Below, one piece after another: positions 15,140 through 23,991 of a DNA stretch of 36,419 nt. The position numbers were made by a program, and so were the translations under genes. Every line of letters begins with the position of its first letter. Position 1 is the first letter of the stretch. The DNA is from LMDS01 sp039930465 (GTDB lineage Bacteria; Pseudomonadota; Gammaproteobacteria; Burkholderiales; Burkholderiaceae_C): positions 1 through 36,419 of the forward strand of contig JBDTTU010000041.1 in NCBI GenBank assembly GCA_039930465.1. Reading direction: 5' to 3'. The notes under the pieces were generated by a model. That model was not told the origin of the DNA. It made no database searches and was given only the letters and a program-made list of their open reading frames with translations.

Positions 15140-16450
15140 ATGAGCGACATCCGCGACCTGAGCAGCAACCTGCTCGACGACTTCATCGAACCGGCCCGCC
15201 CGGCGCAACGCCACTCGCATGCCGTGCCGGTGCGCTGGGGTGCGCGTGAAGTGCTGGTGGGTGGCGGCGCCCCGGTGCGGGTGCAGGCCATGACCAACAC
15301 CGACACGGTCGACGCCATCGGTACCGCGATCCAGGTGAAAGAACTCGCGATTGCCGGCTCGGAGATGGTGCGCATCACGGTCAACACGCCGGAAGCGGCG
15401 GCTGCGGTGCCCTACATCCGCGAGCAACTCGACCGCATGGGCATCGACGTGCCCTTGATCGGCGACTTCCACTACAACGGCCACCGTCTGCTCACAGACC
15501 ACCCGGCCTGCGCCGAGGCGCTCTCGAAGTACCGCATCAACCCGGGCAACGTCGGCAAGGGCGACAAACACGACCGCCAGTTCGCGCAGATGGTCGAAGC
15601 CGCGGCGAAGTACGACAAGGCCGTGCGCATCGGCGTCAACTGGGGCAGCCTGGACCAGGAACTGCTGACCGACATGATGGACGCGAACGCGAAGCTCGCC
15701 GAACCCTTCGAGCCGCAGCAGATCATGTACCGCGCGATCATCACCTCGGCCGTGGCTTCGGCGCGGCGTGCCGAAGAGATCGGGCTGCGGGCCGACCGCA
15801 TCATCCTGTCGTGCAAGATGTCGGGCGTGCAAGACCTGATCAGTGTCTACCGCGCCCTGGCCAAACGCTGCGACTACGCGCTGCACCTCGGCCTCACCGA
15901 AGCTGGCATGGGCACCAAGGGCACGGTCGCCTCGACGGCCGCGCTCGGCGTGCTGCTTCAGGAAGGCATCGGCGACACGATCCGCGTCTCGCTCACGCCG
16001 CAGCCCGGCGAGGCACGCACCCAGGAAGTGGTGGTCGCGCTCGAGATTCTGCAGTCGCTCGGACTGCGCTCATTCAACCCCAGTGTCACCGCGTGTCCCG
16101 GCTGCGGTCGCACGACCAGCACCACTTTCCAGGTGCTGGCAAAGGAGATCGACGACTTCCTGCGCGCGCAGATGCCGGTCTGGAAAGCGCGTTACCCGGG
16201 CGTCGAGAAGATGAAGGTCGCGGTGATGGGTTGCATCGTCAACGGCCCGGGCGAAAGCAAACATGCCGACATCGGCATCAGCCTACCCGGCACCGGCGAA
16301 GCGCCAGCCGCGCCGGTTTTCATCGACGGCGAAAAAGCGCTCACGCTGCGCGGTGACAACATCGCCGCCGAATTTCACGCGCTGGTCGAAAGTTACATCG
16401 ACAAGCGCTTCGGCGCCGCGACCGCAGAGCATCCGACCGCGCAGGTGTGA
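15140..16450 (+). CDS. ispG: 4-hydroxy-3-methylbut-2-enyl diphosphate synthase IspG
   Basis: IspG (GcpE) reduces MEcPP to HMBPP in the MEP pathway of isoprenoid synthesis. The 436-residue protein has the 4Fe-4S ligands Cys319, Cys322 (ACPGCGRT) and Cys365 (GCIVNGPGE), with the following Glu that completes the cluster. The N-terminal TIM-barrel part includes the VQAMTNTDT and IRINPGN-type segments. It is longer than E. coli IspG (372) because of insertions before the cluster domain, as is usual in betaproteobacteria. It lies 11 bp after rodZ and is followed by hisS after a 70-bp gap that contains a GC-rich hairpin. Confidence 0.97.
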   Translation: MSDIRDLSSNLLDDFIEPARPAQRHSHAVPVRWGAREVLVGGGAPVRVQAMTNTDTVDAIGTAIQVKELAIAGSEMVRITVNTPEAAAAVPYIREQLDRMGIDVPLIGDFHYNGHRLLTDHPACAEALSKYRINPGNVGKGDKHDRQFAQMVEAAAKYDKAVRIGVNWGSLDQELLTDMMDANAKLAEPFEPQQIMYRAIITSAVASARRAEEIGLRADRIILSCKMSGVQDLISVYRALAKRCDYALHLGLTEAGMGTKGTVASTAALGVLLQEGIGDTIRVSLTPQPGEARTQEVVVALEILQSLGLRSFNPSVTACPGCGRTTSTTFQVLAKEIDDFLRAQMPVWKARYPGVEKMKVAVMGCIVNGPGESKHADIGISLPGTGEAPAAPVFIDGEKALTLRGDNIAAEFHALVESYIDKRFGAATAEHPTAQV

Positions 16451-16472
16451 GCCCCCTGCGCGATGTTCGTGC

Positions 16473-16493
16473 GCTGCCGCGGCTAGCGGCGGC
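16473..16493 (+). other. Intercistronic GC-rich hairpin between ispG and hisS
   Basis: GCTGCCGC (16473-16480) pairs with GCGGCGGC (16486-16493) in an 8-bp stem with one U.G and loop GGCTA. No T-run follows, so it is more likely an mRNA stability or processing element than a terminator. Confidence 0.4.
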
Positions 16494-16520
16494 GATGCTT
16501 CCCTTCGACTCCGACGCACC

Positions 16521-17837
16521 ATGACTGAAAAGACCAAGATCAAACGAGCCGAGCCGCTGCAGGCGGTGAAGGGCATGAACGACATCCTGCCGCCCGACTC
16601 GGCGCGCTGGGAGTGGTTCGAATCGAAAGTTCGTGCGCTGATGGCGCGTTACGGCTACGCCAACGTGCGCACCCCGATCGTCGAGCCCACGGCGCTGTTC
16701 GTGCGTGGCCTGGGCGAAGTGACCGACATCGTCGAGAAGGAGATGTATTCCTTCGAAGACGCGATGAACGGCGACAAGCTCACGCTGCGCCCGGAAGCCA
16801 CTGCCGGCATCGTGCGTGCAATGGTCGAGCACAACACGCTTTACAACGGCCCGTTGCGTGTGTGGTCGCATGTGGCGCTGTTTCGCCACGAGCGGCCGCA
16901 GAAGGGGCGCTACCGGCAGTTCCACCAGATCGATGTCGAGGCGCTGGGCTTTGCCGGGCCGGATGTCGACGCAGAACAGATCCTGATGTGCCGCGCACTG
17001 CTGCGCGATCTCGGCCTCGATGACAGCGACGTGCGGCTCGAACTCAACAGCCTGGGCCAGCCAGCCGAGCGCAATGCCCACCGAGCCGCGCTGATCAAAC
17101 ACTTCGAAGGCCACAAAGAGCTGCTCGACGACGACGCGAAGCGCCGCCTGCACAGCAACCCGCTGCGCATTCTCGACAGCAAGAACCCATCGATGCAGCA
17201 GATCGTGGAAGCCGCGCCGAAGCTGATGGACTTCCTGGGTGCCGAATCACTGGCGCACTTGAATGCCGTACGCGCCGCGCTCGACGCCGTCGGGCTGGCC
17301 TACCGCATCAACCCGCGCCTGGTGCGTGGCATGGACTACTACAACCTCACTGTGTTCGAGTGGATCACCGACAAGCTCGGCTCGCAGGGCACGGTGTGCG
17401 GTGGCGGCCGTTACGACGGGCTGTTCGAACAGCTCGGCGGCAAGCCCACGCCGGCAGTGGGATGGGGCATGGGCATCGAACGCATGCTGTTGCTGCTCGA
17501 AGAAGCTGGCATCCTGCCGCCGGCGACAGCGCCCGATGTCTACGCAGTGGTGCCGTCGGCTGCCGCGCTGGCCACCGCCGTGGCCACCTGCGAACAGCTG
17601 CGCAGCGCCGGCCTGTCGGTGCTGATGCACGGCGCCGGCAGCGAAAGCTGGGGCAGCATGAAAACCCAGTTCAAACGAGCTGATGCCAGCGGCGCCGGTT
17701 TTGCCCTGGTGTTCGGCGGCGACGAACTTGCGCGCGGCGAAGTCACTCTGAAAGCGCTGCGCGATGCCGGCGTGGCGCAGCGCAGCGTAGCGCTGGCCGA
17801 GCTGGCCAGCTGGGCCGCCGGCTTGCGCACCGCATAA
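16521..17837 (+). CDS. hisS: Histidyl-tRNA synthetase
   Basis: HisS charges tRNA-His. The 438-residue class II synthetase contains motif 2 (FRHERPQKGRYRQFHQ), the histidine-specific segment VRGMDYYNLTVFEW, and GGRYDGL. Motif 3 (GWGMGIERML) and a C-terminal anticodon-binding alpha/beta domain (about 335-438) complete it. The frame is open upstream into ispG, but ATG 16521 gives the standard N-terminus (AVKGMNDILP). The neighbours ispG upstream and yfgM-bamB-der downstream are the conserved hisS context. HisZ, the catalytically inactive paralogue, is encoded at 25184. Confidence 0.97.
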   Translation: MTEKTKIKRAEPLQAVKGMNDILPPDSARWEWFESKVRALMARYGYANVRTPIVEPTALFVRGLGEVTDIVEKEMYSFEDAMNGDKLTLRPEATAGIVRAMVEHNTLYNGPLRVWSHVALFRHERPQKGRYRQFHQIDVEALGFAGPDVDAEQILMCRALLRDLGLDDSDVRLELNSLGQPAERNAHRAALIKHFEGHKELLDDDAKRRLHSNPLRILDSKNPSMQQIVEAAPKLMDFLGAESLAHLNAVRAALDAVGLAYRINPRLVRGMDYYNLTVFEWITDKLGSQGTVCGGGRYDGLFEQLGGKPTPAVGWGMGIERMLLLLEEAGILPPATAPDVYAVVPSAAALATAVATCEQLRSAGLSVLMHGAGSESWGSMKTQFKRADASGAGFALVFGGDELARGEVTLKALRDAGVAQRSVALAELASWAAGLRTA

Positions 17838-17876
17838 TCCCGCCTTCGCTCGAAACCCCTGAGACCCCATTCCTTC

Positions 17877-18533
17877 ATGGCCACCCATCTCGACCTCGAA
17901 GAGCAAGAACAGCTCGACCAGCTGAAATCCTTCTGGAAACAGTACGGCAACCTCATCACCTGGGCGCTGATCGTCGTGCTCGCAGGGTTTGCGGCCTGGA
18001 ACGGCTGGAACTGGTGGCAGCGTGACCAGGCCGTCAAGTCGAGCGCCATGTTCGACGAACTCGACAAGGCCGCGCAAAGCGGCGACGCCGACACGGCCGC
18101 GCGCGTGTTCGCCGACATGAAAGAGCGCTTCCCGCGCACTGCGTTCACGCAGCAAGGTGCTTTGCTCGCGGCGAAGGCGCAGTTCGACAAGGGCCAGCTT
18201 GACCCCGCGCTGGCCACCCTGGCCTGGGTCAGCGCCAACGCGGTCGAGACCGAATACCAGACCGTGGCGCGCCTGCGCGCGGCCGGCGTGTTGCTCGACC
18301 AGAAAAAGTACGACGACGCCATCAAGCAGCTCGATGGCGCCACGGCGAAGGAATTCGAGGCCCTCGTGGCCGACCGGCGCGGCGACGTGCTGATGGCGCA
18401 GGGCAAAAAGGACGAAGCGAAGGTCGCCTACGCAAAGGCCTGGGCTGCAATGGACGAGAAGATTGGCTACAGGCGCCTGATCGAAGCGAAGCTCGACGCC
18501 CTGGGCGCAGCGCCGGCCGAGGCGAAAAAGTGA
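17877..18533 (+). CDS. yfgM: YfgM-like ancillary SecYEG/periplasmic chaperone subunit
   Basis: YfgM is an inner-membrane protein that interacts with SecYEG and the chaperone PpiD and helps outer-membrane protein biogenesis. The 218-residue product has a short acidic cytoplasmic N-terminus with the family start EEQEQLDQLKSFWKQYGN. One transmembrane helix follows (about 22-44, NLITWALIVVLAGFAAWNGW), then a periplasmic domain of TPR-like helices. It sits between hisS and bamB, the conserved location. Its stop overlaps the bamB start (TGATG). Confidence 0.93.
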   Translation: MATHLDLEEQEQLDQLKSFWKQYGNLITWALIVVLAGFAAWNGWNWWQRDQAVKSSAMFDELDKAAQSGDADTAARVFADMKERFPRTAFTQQGALLAAKAQFDKGQLDPALATLAWVSANAVETEYQTVARLRAAGVLLDQKKYDDAIKQLDGATAKEFEALVADRRGDVLMAQGKKDEAKVAYAKAWAAMDEKIGYRRLIEAKLDALGAAPAEAKK

Positions 18534-19660
18534 TGAGAGCCTTGCCCCATGGCGCCCGCGCCACGCTGTCGCTGGTTGGCGCGGTCTTGCTGCTGGCGGC
18601 GTGCGCGGCCAGCAAGCCCAAGCCCCAGCCGCTGGAGCCGCTGACGCCGAAAATCGCCGGCCGCGAGGTCTGGAACCGCAGCGTCAACAACATCAAGTTC
18701 CCACTCACCGTGATGGCGCTGCGCGACAGCTTCATCGTCGCCGACGGAGACGGTACCGTGCTCGCGCTCGAAGCGCAGACCGGGCGCGAACTGTGGCGTG
18801 GCAGCGCCGACGCCAAGTTGAGCGCCGGGGTCGGCAGCGACGGGCGTTTCGCTGCCGTGGTCACGCGCGAAGGTGACCTGGTGGTGTTTGAACAAGGCCT
18901 CATCAAGTGGCGCAAGAGCCTGGGCGTGCGTGTCAACACCGCGCCTCTGGTGGCGGGCGAGCGCGTGTTCGTGCTCGGCGCAGACCGGGGTGTGCAGGCT
19001 TTCGACGTGATCGATGGCCGCAAGCTCTGGACCTTGCAACGCGCCGGCGACCCGCTGACGTTGACGCAGACCGGCGTGCTCGCTGCGTTCAAAGACACGC
19101 TTGTGGTCGGGCAGGGCCCGCGCTTGGCTGGTGTCGACCCGCTGCGCGGCAGCTTGCGCTGGGAAGTACCGATCGGTTCGCCGCGCGGCGCCAACGAGAT
19201 CGAGCGCCTGGCCGATCTGGTCGGGCCGGTGGCGCGTGTGGGCAACACGCTGTGCGCGCGCTCGTTCCAGGCCGCGGTGGGTTGTGTCGACGCCGACAAG
19301 GGCACGCTGGCCTGGACCAAGAACATCGGCGGCACCGACGGCGTGAGCGCCGACGCGCAATTCGTTTTCGGTGCCGATGCTTCCGACCGCATCACCGCCT
19401 GGAAAACGGCCACTGGCGAAGTGGCGTGGTCTTCCGACAAGCTGCAGTACCGCGGCCTGAGCACGCCCCTGAGCGTTGGCAAAACCGTGGTGTTCGGCGA
19501 TGAAGACGGCACTGTGCACTGGCTCTCGCGCGAAACCGGCGAAGCGCAGTTGCGCCTGCCCACCGACGGCGGCGCGATCGTCGCGGCGCCCGTGATCTCG
19601 GGCACGACCATGCTTGTGGTCACGCGCAAGGGCGGGTTGTTCGCCTTCCGCCCCGAGTGA
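18533..19660 (+). CDS. bamB: Outer-membrane assembly lipoprotein BamB
   Basis: BamB is the beta-propeller lipoprotein of the BAM complex. The 375-residue protein has a lipoprotein signal with lipobox LLAAC and lipid site Cys24. Eight-blade PQQ-type repeats follow, with typical LxWxxxxG blade ends (GRELWRGS, GRKLWTLQ, GSLRWEVP, GTLAWTKN, GEVAWSSD). ATG 18533 forms TGATG with the upstream stop; a GTG one codon earlier is an alternative. With bamD in the same window, two of the accessory BAM subunits are near each other. Confidence 0.96.
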   Translation: MRALPHGARATLSLVGAVLLLAACAASKPKPQPLEPLTPKIAGREVWNRSVNNIKFPLTVMALRDSFIVADGDGTVLALEAQTGRELWRGSADAKLSAGVGSDGRFAAVVTREGDLVVFEQGLIKWRKSLGVRVNTAPLVAGERVFVLGADRGVQAFDVIDGRKLWTLQRAGDPLTLTQTGVLAAFKDTLVVGQGPRLAGVDPLRGSLRWEVPIGSPRGANEIERLADLVGPVARVGNTLCARSFQAAVGCVDADKGTLAWTKNIGGTDGVSADAQFVFGADASDRITAWKTATGEVAWSSDKLQYRGLSTPLSVGKTVVFGDEDGTVHWLSRETGEAQLRLPTDGGAIVAAPVISGTTMLVVTRKGGLFAFRPE

Positions 19661-19688
19661 AGCCCCGGCTTCCCGCCTGCTTGCAGCC

Positions 19689-21023
19689 ATGAAACCCGTC
19701 ATTGCCGTGGTCGGCCGCCCGAACGTGGGCAAGTCGACCCTGTTCAACCGCATCACGAAAAGCCGCGATGCGATCGTGGCCGACTTTTCCGGCCTCACCC
19801 GCGACCGCCACTACGGCGACGGGCGCAGCGGCGAGCACGAATTCATCGTCGTCGACACCGGCGGTTTCGAGCCCGACAGCACGACCGGCATCGTCAAGGA
19901 GATGGCCAAGCAGACGCGCCAGGCCGTGGCCGAGGCCGATGCGGTGATCTTCGTCGTCGATGTGCGCTCGGGCGTGTCGGGGCAAGACCACGACATCGCA
20001 CGTTACCTGCGCACGGCAGGCAAGAAGATCGTGCTCGCGGTCAACAAGGCCGAAGGCATGAGCGAGTCGCCCTTGCTGGCCGAATTCTTCGAGCTGGGCC
20101 TGGGTGAGCCGCACCCCGTCTCGGCGGCGCACGGGCAGGGCATTCGCAGCCTGACCGACGCGGCATTGGCCGATTTCGAGTTCGACGACGACGAAAGTGC
20201 AGAGCCCGAAGAGGGCGCGCCGATCCGCCTGGCGGTGGCCGGGCGGCCGAACGTGGGCAAGTCGACGCTGATCAACACCTGGCTGGGCGAAGAGCGGCTG
20301 GTGGCTTTCGATCAACCGGGCACCACGCGCGACGCGATCACCGTGCCGTTCGAAAGAGGCGGCCAGAAGTTCGAGCTGATCGACACGGCCGGGCTTCGCC
20401 GTCGGGGCAAGGTCTTCGAAGCGGTCGAGAAGTTCTCGGTCGTCAAGACGCTGCAGGCGATCTCCGACGCCAACGTGGTGCTGCTGTTGCTCGACGCCAC
20501 CCAGGGCGTGACCGACCAGGACGCGCACATCGCAGGCTACATCCTTGAATCGGGCCGCGCCGTGGCGGTGGCGGTCAACAAGTGGGACGCGGTCGACGCG
20601 TACCAGAGGGAAACGCTGCAACGTTCGATCGAGCAGCGCCTGGCGTTCCTGAAGTTTGCGCCCGTACTTCACATCTCGGCCATCAAGCGGCAAGGGCTCG
20701 GGCCGGTGTGGAAGGCGATCGCCGACGCGCATGCGTCGGCCAACCGCAAGATGTCGACGCCGGTGCTCACGCGCTTGTTGCAGGAAGCGGTCGAACACCA
20801 GGCACCCAAACGCGCCGGCGCTTTTCGGCCGAAGCTGCGCTACGCACACCAGGGCGGCATGAACCCGCCGCTGATCGTGATTCACGGCAACTCGCTCGAC
20901 CACATCTCCGACACCTACAAGCGCTTTCTCGAAGGGCGCTTCCGCGAGCATTTCAAGCTCACCGGCACGCCGATGCGGATCGAGCTGCGCTCGTCGCGCA
21001 ACCCTTTCGACACCAAAGCTTAA
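19689..21023 (+). CDS. der: Ribosome biogenesis GTPase Der (EngA)
   Basis: Der is an essential double GTPase in 50S subunit assembly. The 444-residue protein has two G domains, each with a P-loop GRPNVGKST (about 8-16 and in the second half after the acidic linker DDDESAEPEEG). The DTGGFE and DTAGLRRRGK switch II segments and NKxE/NKWD specificity motifs are present. A KH-like C-terminal domain (about 360-444) follows. ATG 19689 is 28 bp after bamB and gives the standard N-terminus. The bamB-der-hfq order is typical for betaproteobacteria. Confidence 0.97.
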   Translation: MKPVIAVVGRPNVGKSTLFNRITKSRDAIVADFSGLTRDRHYGDGRSGEHEFIVVDTGGFEPDSTTGIVKEMAKQTRQAVAEADAVIFVVDVRSGVSGQDHDIARYLRTAGKKIVLAVNKAEGMSESPLLAEFFELGLGEPHPVSAAHGQGIRSLTDAALADFEFDDDESAEPEEGAPIRLAVAGRPNVGKSTLINTWLGEERLVAFDQPGTTRDAITVPFERGGQKFELIDTAGLRRRGKVFEAVEKFSVVKTLQAISDANVVLLLLDATQGVTDQDAHIAGYILESGRAVAVAVNKWDAVDAYQRETLQRSIEQRLAFLKFAPVLHISAIKRQGLGPVWKAIADAHASANRKMSTPVLTRLLQEAVEHQAPKRAGAFRPKLRYAHQGGMNPPLIVIHGNSLDHISDTYKRFLEGRFREHFKLTGTPMRIELRSSRNPFDTKA

Positions 21024-21054
21024 AAGCCGCGTTTCACAGGGGGCTTGCGCTGTT

Positions 21055-21084
21055 TTGCGCGGGTATGCCCGGGTGCTGTGTTAA
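21055..21084 (+). promoter_or_regulatory. Weak candidate promoter of hfq
   Basis: TTGCGC (21055-21060) and TGTTAA (21079-21084) are 18 bp apart in the 97-bp der-hfq gap. Both boxes are weak matches. A GGAG ribosome-binding site (21111-21114) follows before the GTG start of hfq. Confidence 0.25.
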
Positions 21085-21120
21085 CGTGAACGCTTCTGAA
21101 CTTTCATCACGGAGAATATC

Positions 21121-21363
21121 GTGAGCAACAAAGGGCAACTCCTACAAGACCCCTTCCTGAACCTGCTGCGCAAAGAGCACGTTCCGGTTTCGATCTACCT
21201 CGTCAACGGAATCAAACTGCAAGGCCACATCGAGTCGTTCGACCAGTATGTGGTGTTGTTGCGCAATACCGTGACGCAGATGGTCTACAAACACGCGATC
21301 TCCACGGTCGTGCCCGGTCGCGCGGTGAACTTCAGCGCTGCCGAACCCGCCGATCAGGCTTGA
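21121..21363 (+). CDS. hfq: RNA chaperone Hfq
   Basis: Hfq is the hexameric Sm-like protein that pairs small RNAs with mRNAs. The 80-residue protein has Sm1 (VSIYLVNGIKLQGHIESFD) and Sm2 (YKHAISTVVP), with the proximal-face residues QDPFLN and YKH. The C-terminal tail is short (about 13 residues) compared with E. coli. The start is GTG at 21121 with GGAG 7 bp upstream. Its stop overlaps the putative TTG start of hflX, so hfq-hflX-hflK-hflC probably form one unit, as in E. coli. Confidence 0.98.
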   Translation: MSNKGQLLQDPFLNLLRKEHVPVSIYLVNGIKLQGHIESFDQYVVLLRNTVTQMVYKHAISTVVPGRAVNFSAAEPADQA

Positions 21364-22682
21364 ACAAGCCTGCGGCGTCGGGCCAGTCCCAGCCCCCCTT
21401 GAGTTCCGCGAATTCAACCGGCCTTGCCGGATCGACGGGCCCGGCCCGCGCGGTCCTCGTCGGTGTCGATTTCGGGCGTGGCAAAGCCTTTGATGCGTCT
21501 CTCGACGAACTGGCCTTGCTGGCCGAATCGGCGGGCGACGTGGCCGTGGCTCGCGTGGTCGCACGCCGCAAGGCGCCCGACGCCGCGTTGTTCGTTGGCT
21601 CGGGCAAGGCCGATGAGATCAAGGCGCTGGTGCAGGCCCATCAGGCCGAAGCGGTGCTGTTCGACCAGGCCTTGTCACCGGCACAGCAGCGCAACCTTGA
21701 ACAGCATCTCGGCGTGGCCGTGGCCGACCGCACGATGCTGATCCTCGAGATCTTCGGCGAGCGCGCGCAAAGCCACGAGGGCAAGCTGCAGGTCGAATTG
21801 GCGCGGCTTCAATACCTGTCGACGCGCTTGGTGCGGCGCTGGAGCCACCTTGAGCGGCAAAGCGGCGGTATCGGCATGCGCGGCGGCCCGGGTGAAGCGC
21901 AGATCGAACTTGACCGCCGCATGATCGGCGAGCGCATCAAGGGCGTGAAAAAGCAGCTCGAGCGCGTGAAGAAGCAGCGCAGCACGCAGCGTCGCTCGCG
22001 CGAGCGCAACCAGACCTTCCGTGTTTCGCTGGTGGGCTACACCAACGCCGGCAAGTCGACGCTTTTCAACGTGCTCGTGAACGCCCGTGCTTACGCTGCC
22101 GACCAGCTCTTCGCCACGCTCGACACCACCACGCGCCAGCTCTACCTCGCCGAAGCCGGGGCGTCGGCTCGCGCGGTGTCGCTGAGCGACACCGTCGGCT
22201 TCATTCGCGACCTGCCGCACAAGCTGATCGAAGCCTTCGAGGCCACGCTGCAGGAAGCCAACGATGCCGACCTGCTGCTGCACGTCGTCGATGCGGCAAG
22301 CCCGGTGCTGGCCGATCAGATGAGCGAAGTGCAGCGAGTGCTGGCCGAGATCGGTGCCAACGACATCCCGCAGGTGCTGGTGTTCAACAAGCTCGACCAG
22401 CTCGAAGAAACACAGCGGCCACGCGCCCTGCGCGACACCATCGAAGTGGCGGCCGGCGTGCGCGTGCAGCGCGTGTTCATCAGCGCGCAGAGCGGCGAGG
22501 GCATGCCCGAGCTGCGTGCGATCCTGGCCGAGGCCGTGGCCGCGATGCCGACGCACCGCTTGAACGCACCGGATGCGACCCAACATGATGCATTGTTGGC
22601 TGATGATTTCGCCGACGACGATGTGGCAGACGATCAGCAGGCCGCGACACCGCGAACCGACCCCCACCTTTTACACGCATGA
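21360..22682 (+). CDS. hflX: Ribosome-splitting GTPase HflX
   Basis: HflX is a heat-inducible GTPase that splits stalled 70S ribosomes. The 440-residue protein has an HflX N-terminal domain (about 30-220) with the Gly-rich SGGIGMRGGPGE segment, a P-loop GYTNAGKS at 226-233, switch II DTVGFIRDLP, and NKLD. The start is uncertain. TTG at 21360 overlaps the hfq stop (TTGA) and has no visible Shine-Dalgarno; the next conserved part begins at AVLVGVDFG (residue 31), with no ATG between. Translation would then depend on coupling to hfq. The stop overlaps the hflK ATG (ATGA). Confidence 0.94.
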   Translation: MNKPAASGQSQPPLSSANSTGLAGSTGPARAVLVGVDFGRGKAFDASLDELALLAESAGDVAVARVVARRKAPDAALFVGSGKADEIKALVQAHQAEAVLFDQALSPAQQRNLEQHLGVAVADRTMLILEIFGERAQSHEGKLQVELARLQYLSTRLVRRWSHLERQSGGIGMRGGPGEAQIELDRRMIGERIKGVKKQLERVKKQRSTQRRSRERNQTFRVSLVGYTNAGKSTLFNVLVNARAYAADQLFATLDTTTRQLYLAEAGASARAVSLSDTVGFIRDLPHKLIEAFEATLQEANDADLLLHVVDAASPVLADQMSEVQRVLAEIGANDIPQVLVFNKLDQLEETQRPRALRDTIEVAAGVRVQRVFISAQSGEGMPELRAILAEAVAAMPTHRLNAPDATQHDALLADDFADDDVADDQQAATPRTDPHLLHA

Positions 22683-23971
22683 CCATGAGCCACACCACCA
22701 TTGCACCCGAGGCCGGCGTGTCGCGCCCGCGAGCGCTGGCGCGCGCCGCGCACGCGCTGGCGTCCGGCCTGATCCTGAGCAACGGCAGGAACGAAGGCCC
22801 GCCGGATCTCGACGAACTCTGGCGCGACTTCAACCGCAAGCTCAGCGGCCTGTTCGGCGGCAAGGGCGGTGGGCCACGCGGCAACGGCCCGGATGACAAT
22901 AGTGGCGGCGGTGGCGGGTCGAATTTTCAGCCCGACATGAAAAGCGCCGGCATCGGCGCCGGCCTGATCGCCGGCGTGGTGGCGCTGATCTGGCTCGGCA
23001 GTGGCTTCTTCATCGTGCAGGAAGGCCAGCAGGCGGTCGTCACGTCGTTCGGCAAGTACAGCCACACGGCCGACGCCGGTTTCCAGTGGCGCATGCCTTA
23101 CCCGTTCCAGGCGAACGAGACCGTCAACGTGACGCAGCTGCGCTCGAAAGAAGTGGGCCGCAACACGGTGATCGCAGCCACCGGGCTGCGTGACTCGTCG
23201 ATGCTCACGCAAGACGAGAACATCGTCGACATCCGGTTCACGGTGCAATACCGTCTGAAAGACGCACGTGCCTTCCTGTTCGAGAACCGCGACCCCGAAG
23301 AAGCCGTCACGCTGGCGGCGGAGTCGGCGGTGCGCGAGATTGTCGGCAAGAGCAAGATCGACTCGGTGCTCTACGAGCAGCGCGACGCCATTGCCGCCGA
23401 CCTGGCCAAGTCGGTTCAGGGGCAGCTCGACCGCCTGAAGGCCGGCATCGTGGTCGTCAACATCAACGTGCAGAGCGTGCAGCCGCCCGAGCAGGTGCAG
23501 GCCGCGTTCGAAGACACGTTGAAGGCCGGGCAAGATGGTGACCGGCTGAAGAAGGAAGGCCTGGCCTACGCGAGTGATGTGATTCCGAAGGCGCAGGGCA
23601 CGGCAGCGCGTTTGCGCGAAGAGGCCGAAGGCTACAAGTCGCGCGTCGTGTCGCAAGCCGAAGGTGATGGGCAGCGCTTCAACAGCGTGCTGGCCGAGTA
23701 CCAGAAAGCGCCCACCGTGACACGTGATCGCCTGTACATCGACACGATGCAGCAGGTCTATTCGAACGTCACCAAGGTGATGGTCGACAGCCGCGGCAAC
23801 TCGAACCTGCTGTACCTGCCGCTCGACAAGCTGATGCAGCAGTCCGGTGTGGCCGCTGCGCCAGGGGTGGGGGCCGCGGCACCTGTCACCCCGGAAACCG
23901 CACCGTCACCCGGCGCCGTCGATGTGCGCTCGCGCGACGGGCAACGCGGCCGCGACCGCGATGGCCGCTGA
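22679..23971 (+). CDS. hflK: FtsH regulator HflK (SPFH membrane protein)
   Basis: HflK forms, with HflC, the large inner-membrane cage around the FtsH protease and modulates proteolysis. The 430-residue protein has a Gly-rich cytoplasmic N-terminus with the family start EGPPDLDELWRDFNRKL (about 40-56). One transmembrane helix follows (about 91-113), then the SPFH/band-7 domain (QEGQQAVVTSFGKYSHT...) with a long helical segment and a Pro/Ala-rich C-terminus. The first about 35 residues before the conserved start are unusual and may include mis-assigned sequence, although ATG 22679 is neatly fused to the hflX stop. hflC follows after 20 bp. Confidence 0.95.
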   Translation: MTMSHTTIAPEAGVSRPRALARAAHALASGLILSNGRNEGPPDLDELWRDFNRKLSGLFGGKGGGPRGNGPDDNSGGGGGSNFQPDMKSAGIGAGLIAGVVALIWLGSGFFIVQEGQQAVVTSFGKYSHTADAGFQWRMPYPFQANETVNVTQLRSKEVGRNTVIAATGLRDSSMLTQDENIVDIRFTVQYRLKDARAFLFENRDPEEAVTLAAESAVREIVGKSKIDSVLYEQRDAIAADLAKSVQGQLDRLKAGIVVVNINVQSVQPPEQVQAAFEDTLKAGQDGDRLKKEGLAYASDVIPKAQGTAARLREEAEGYKSRVVSQAEGDGQRFNSVLAEYQKAPTVTRDRLYIDTMQQVYSNVTKVMVDSRGNSNLLYLPLDKLMQQSGVAAAPGVGAAAPVTPETAPSPGAVDVRSRDGQRGRDRDGR

Positions 23972-23991
23972 GCCGCCAGGAGAACAAGAAC

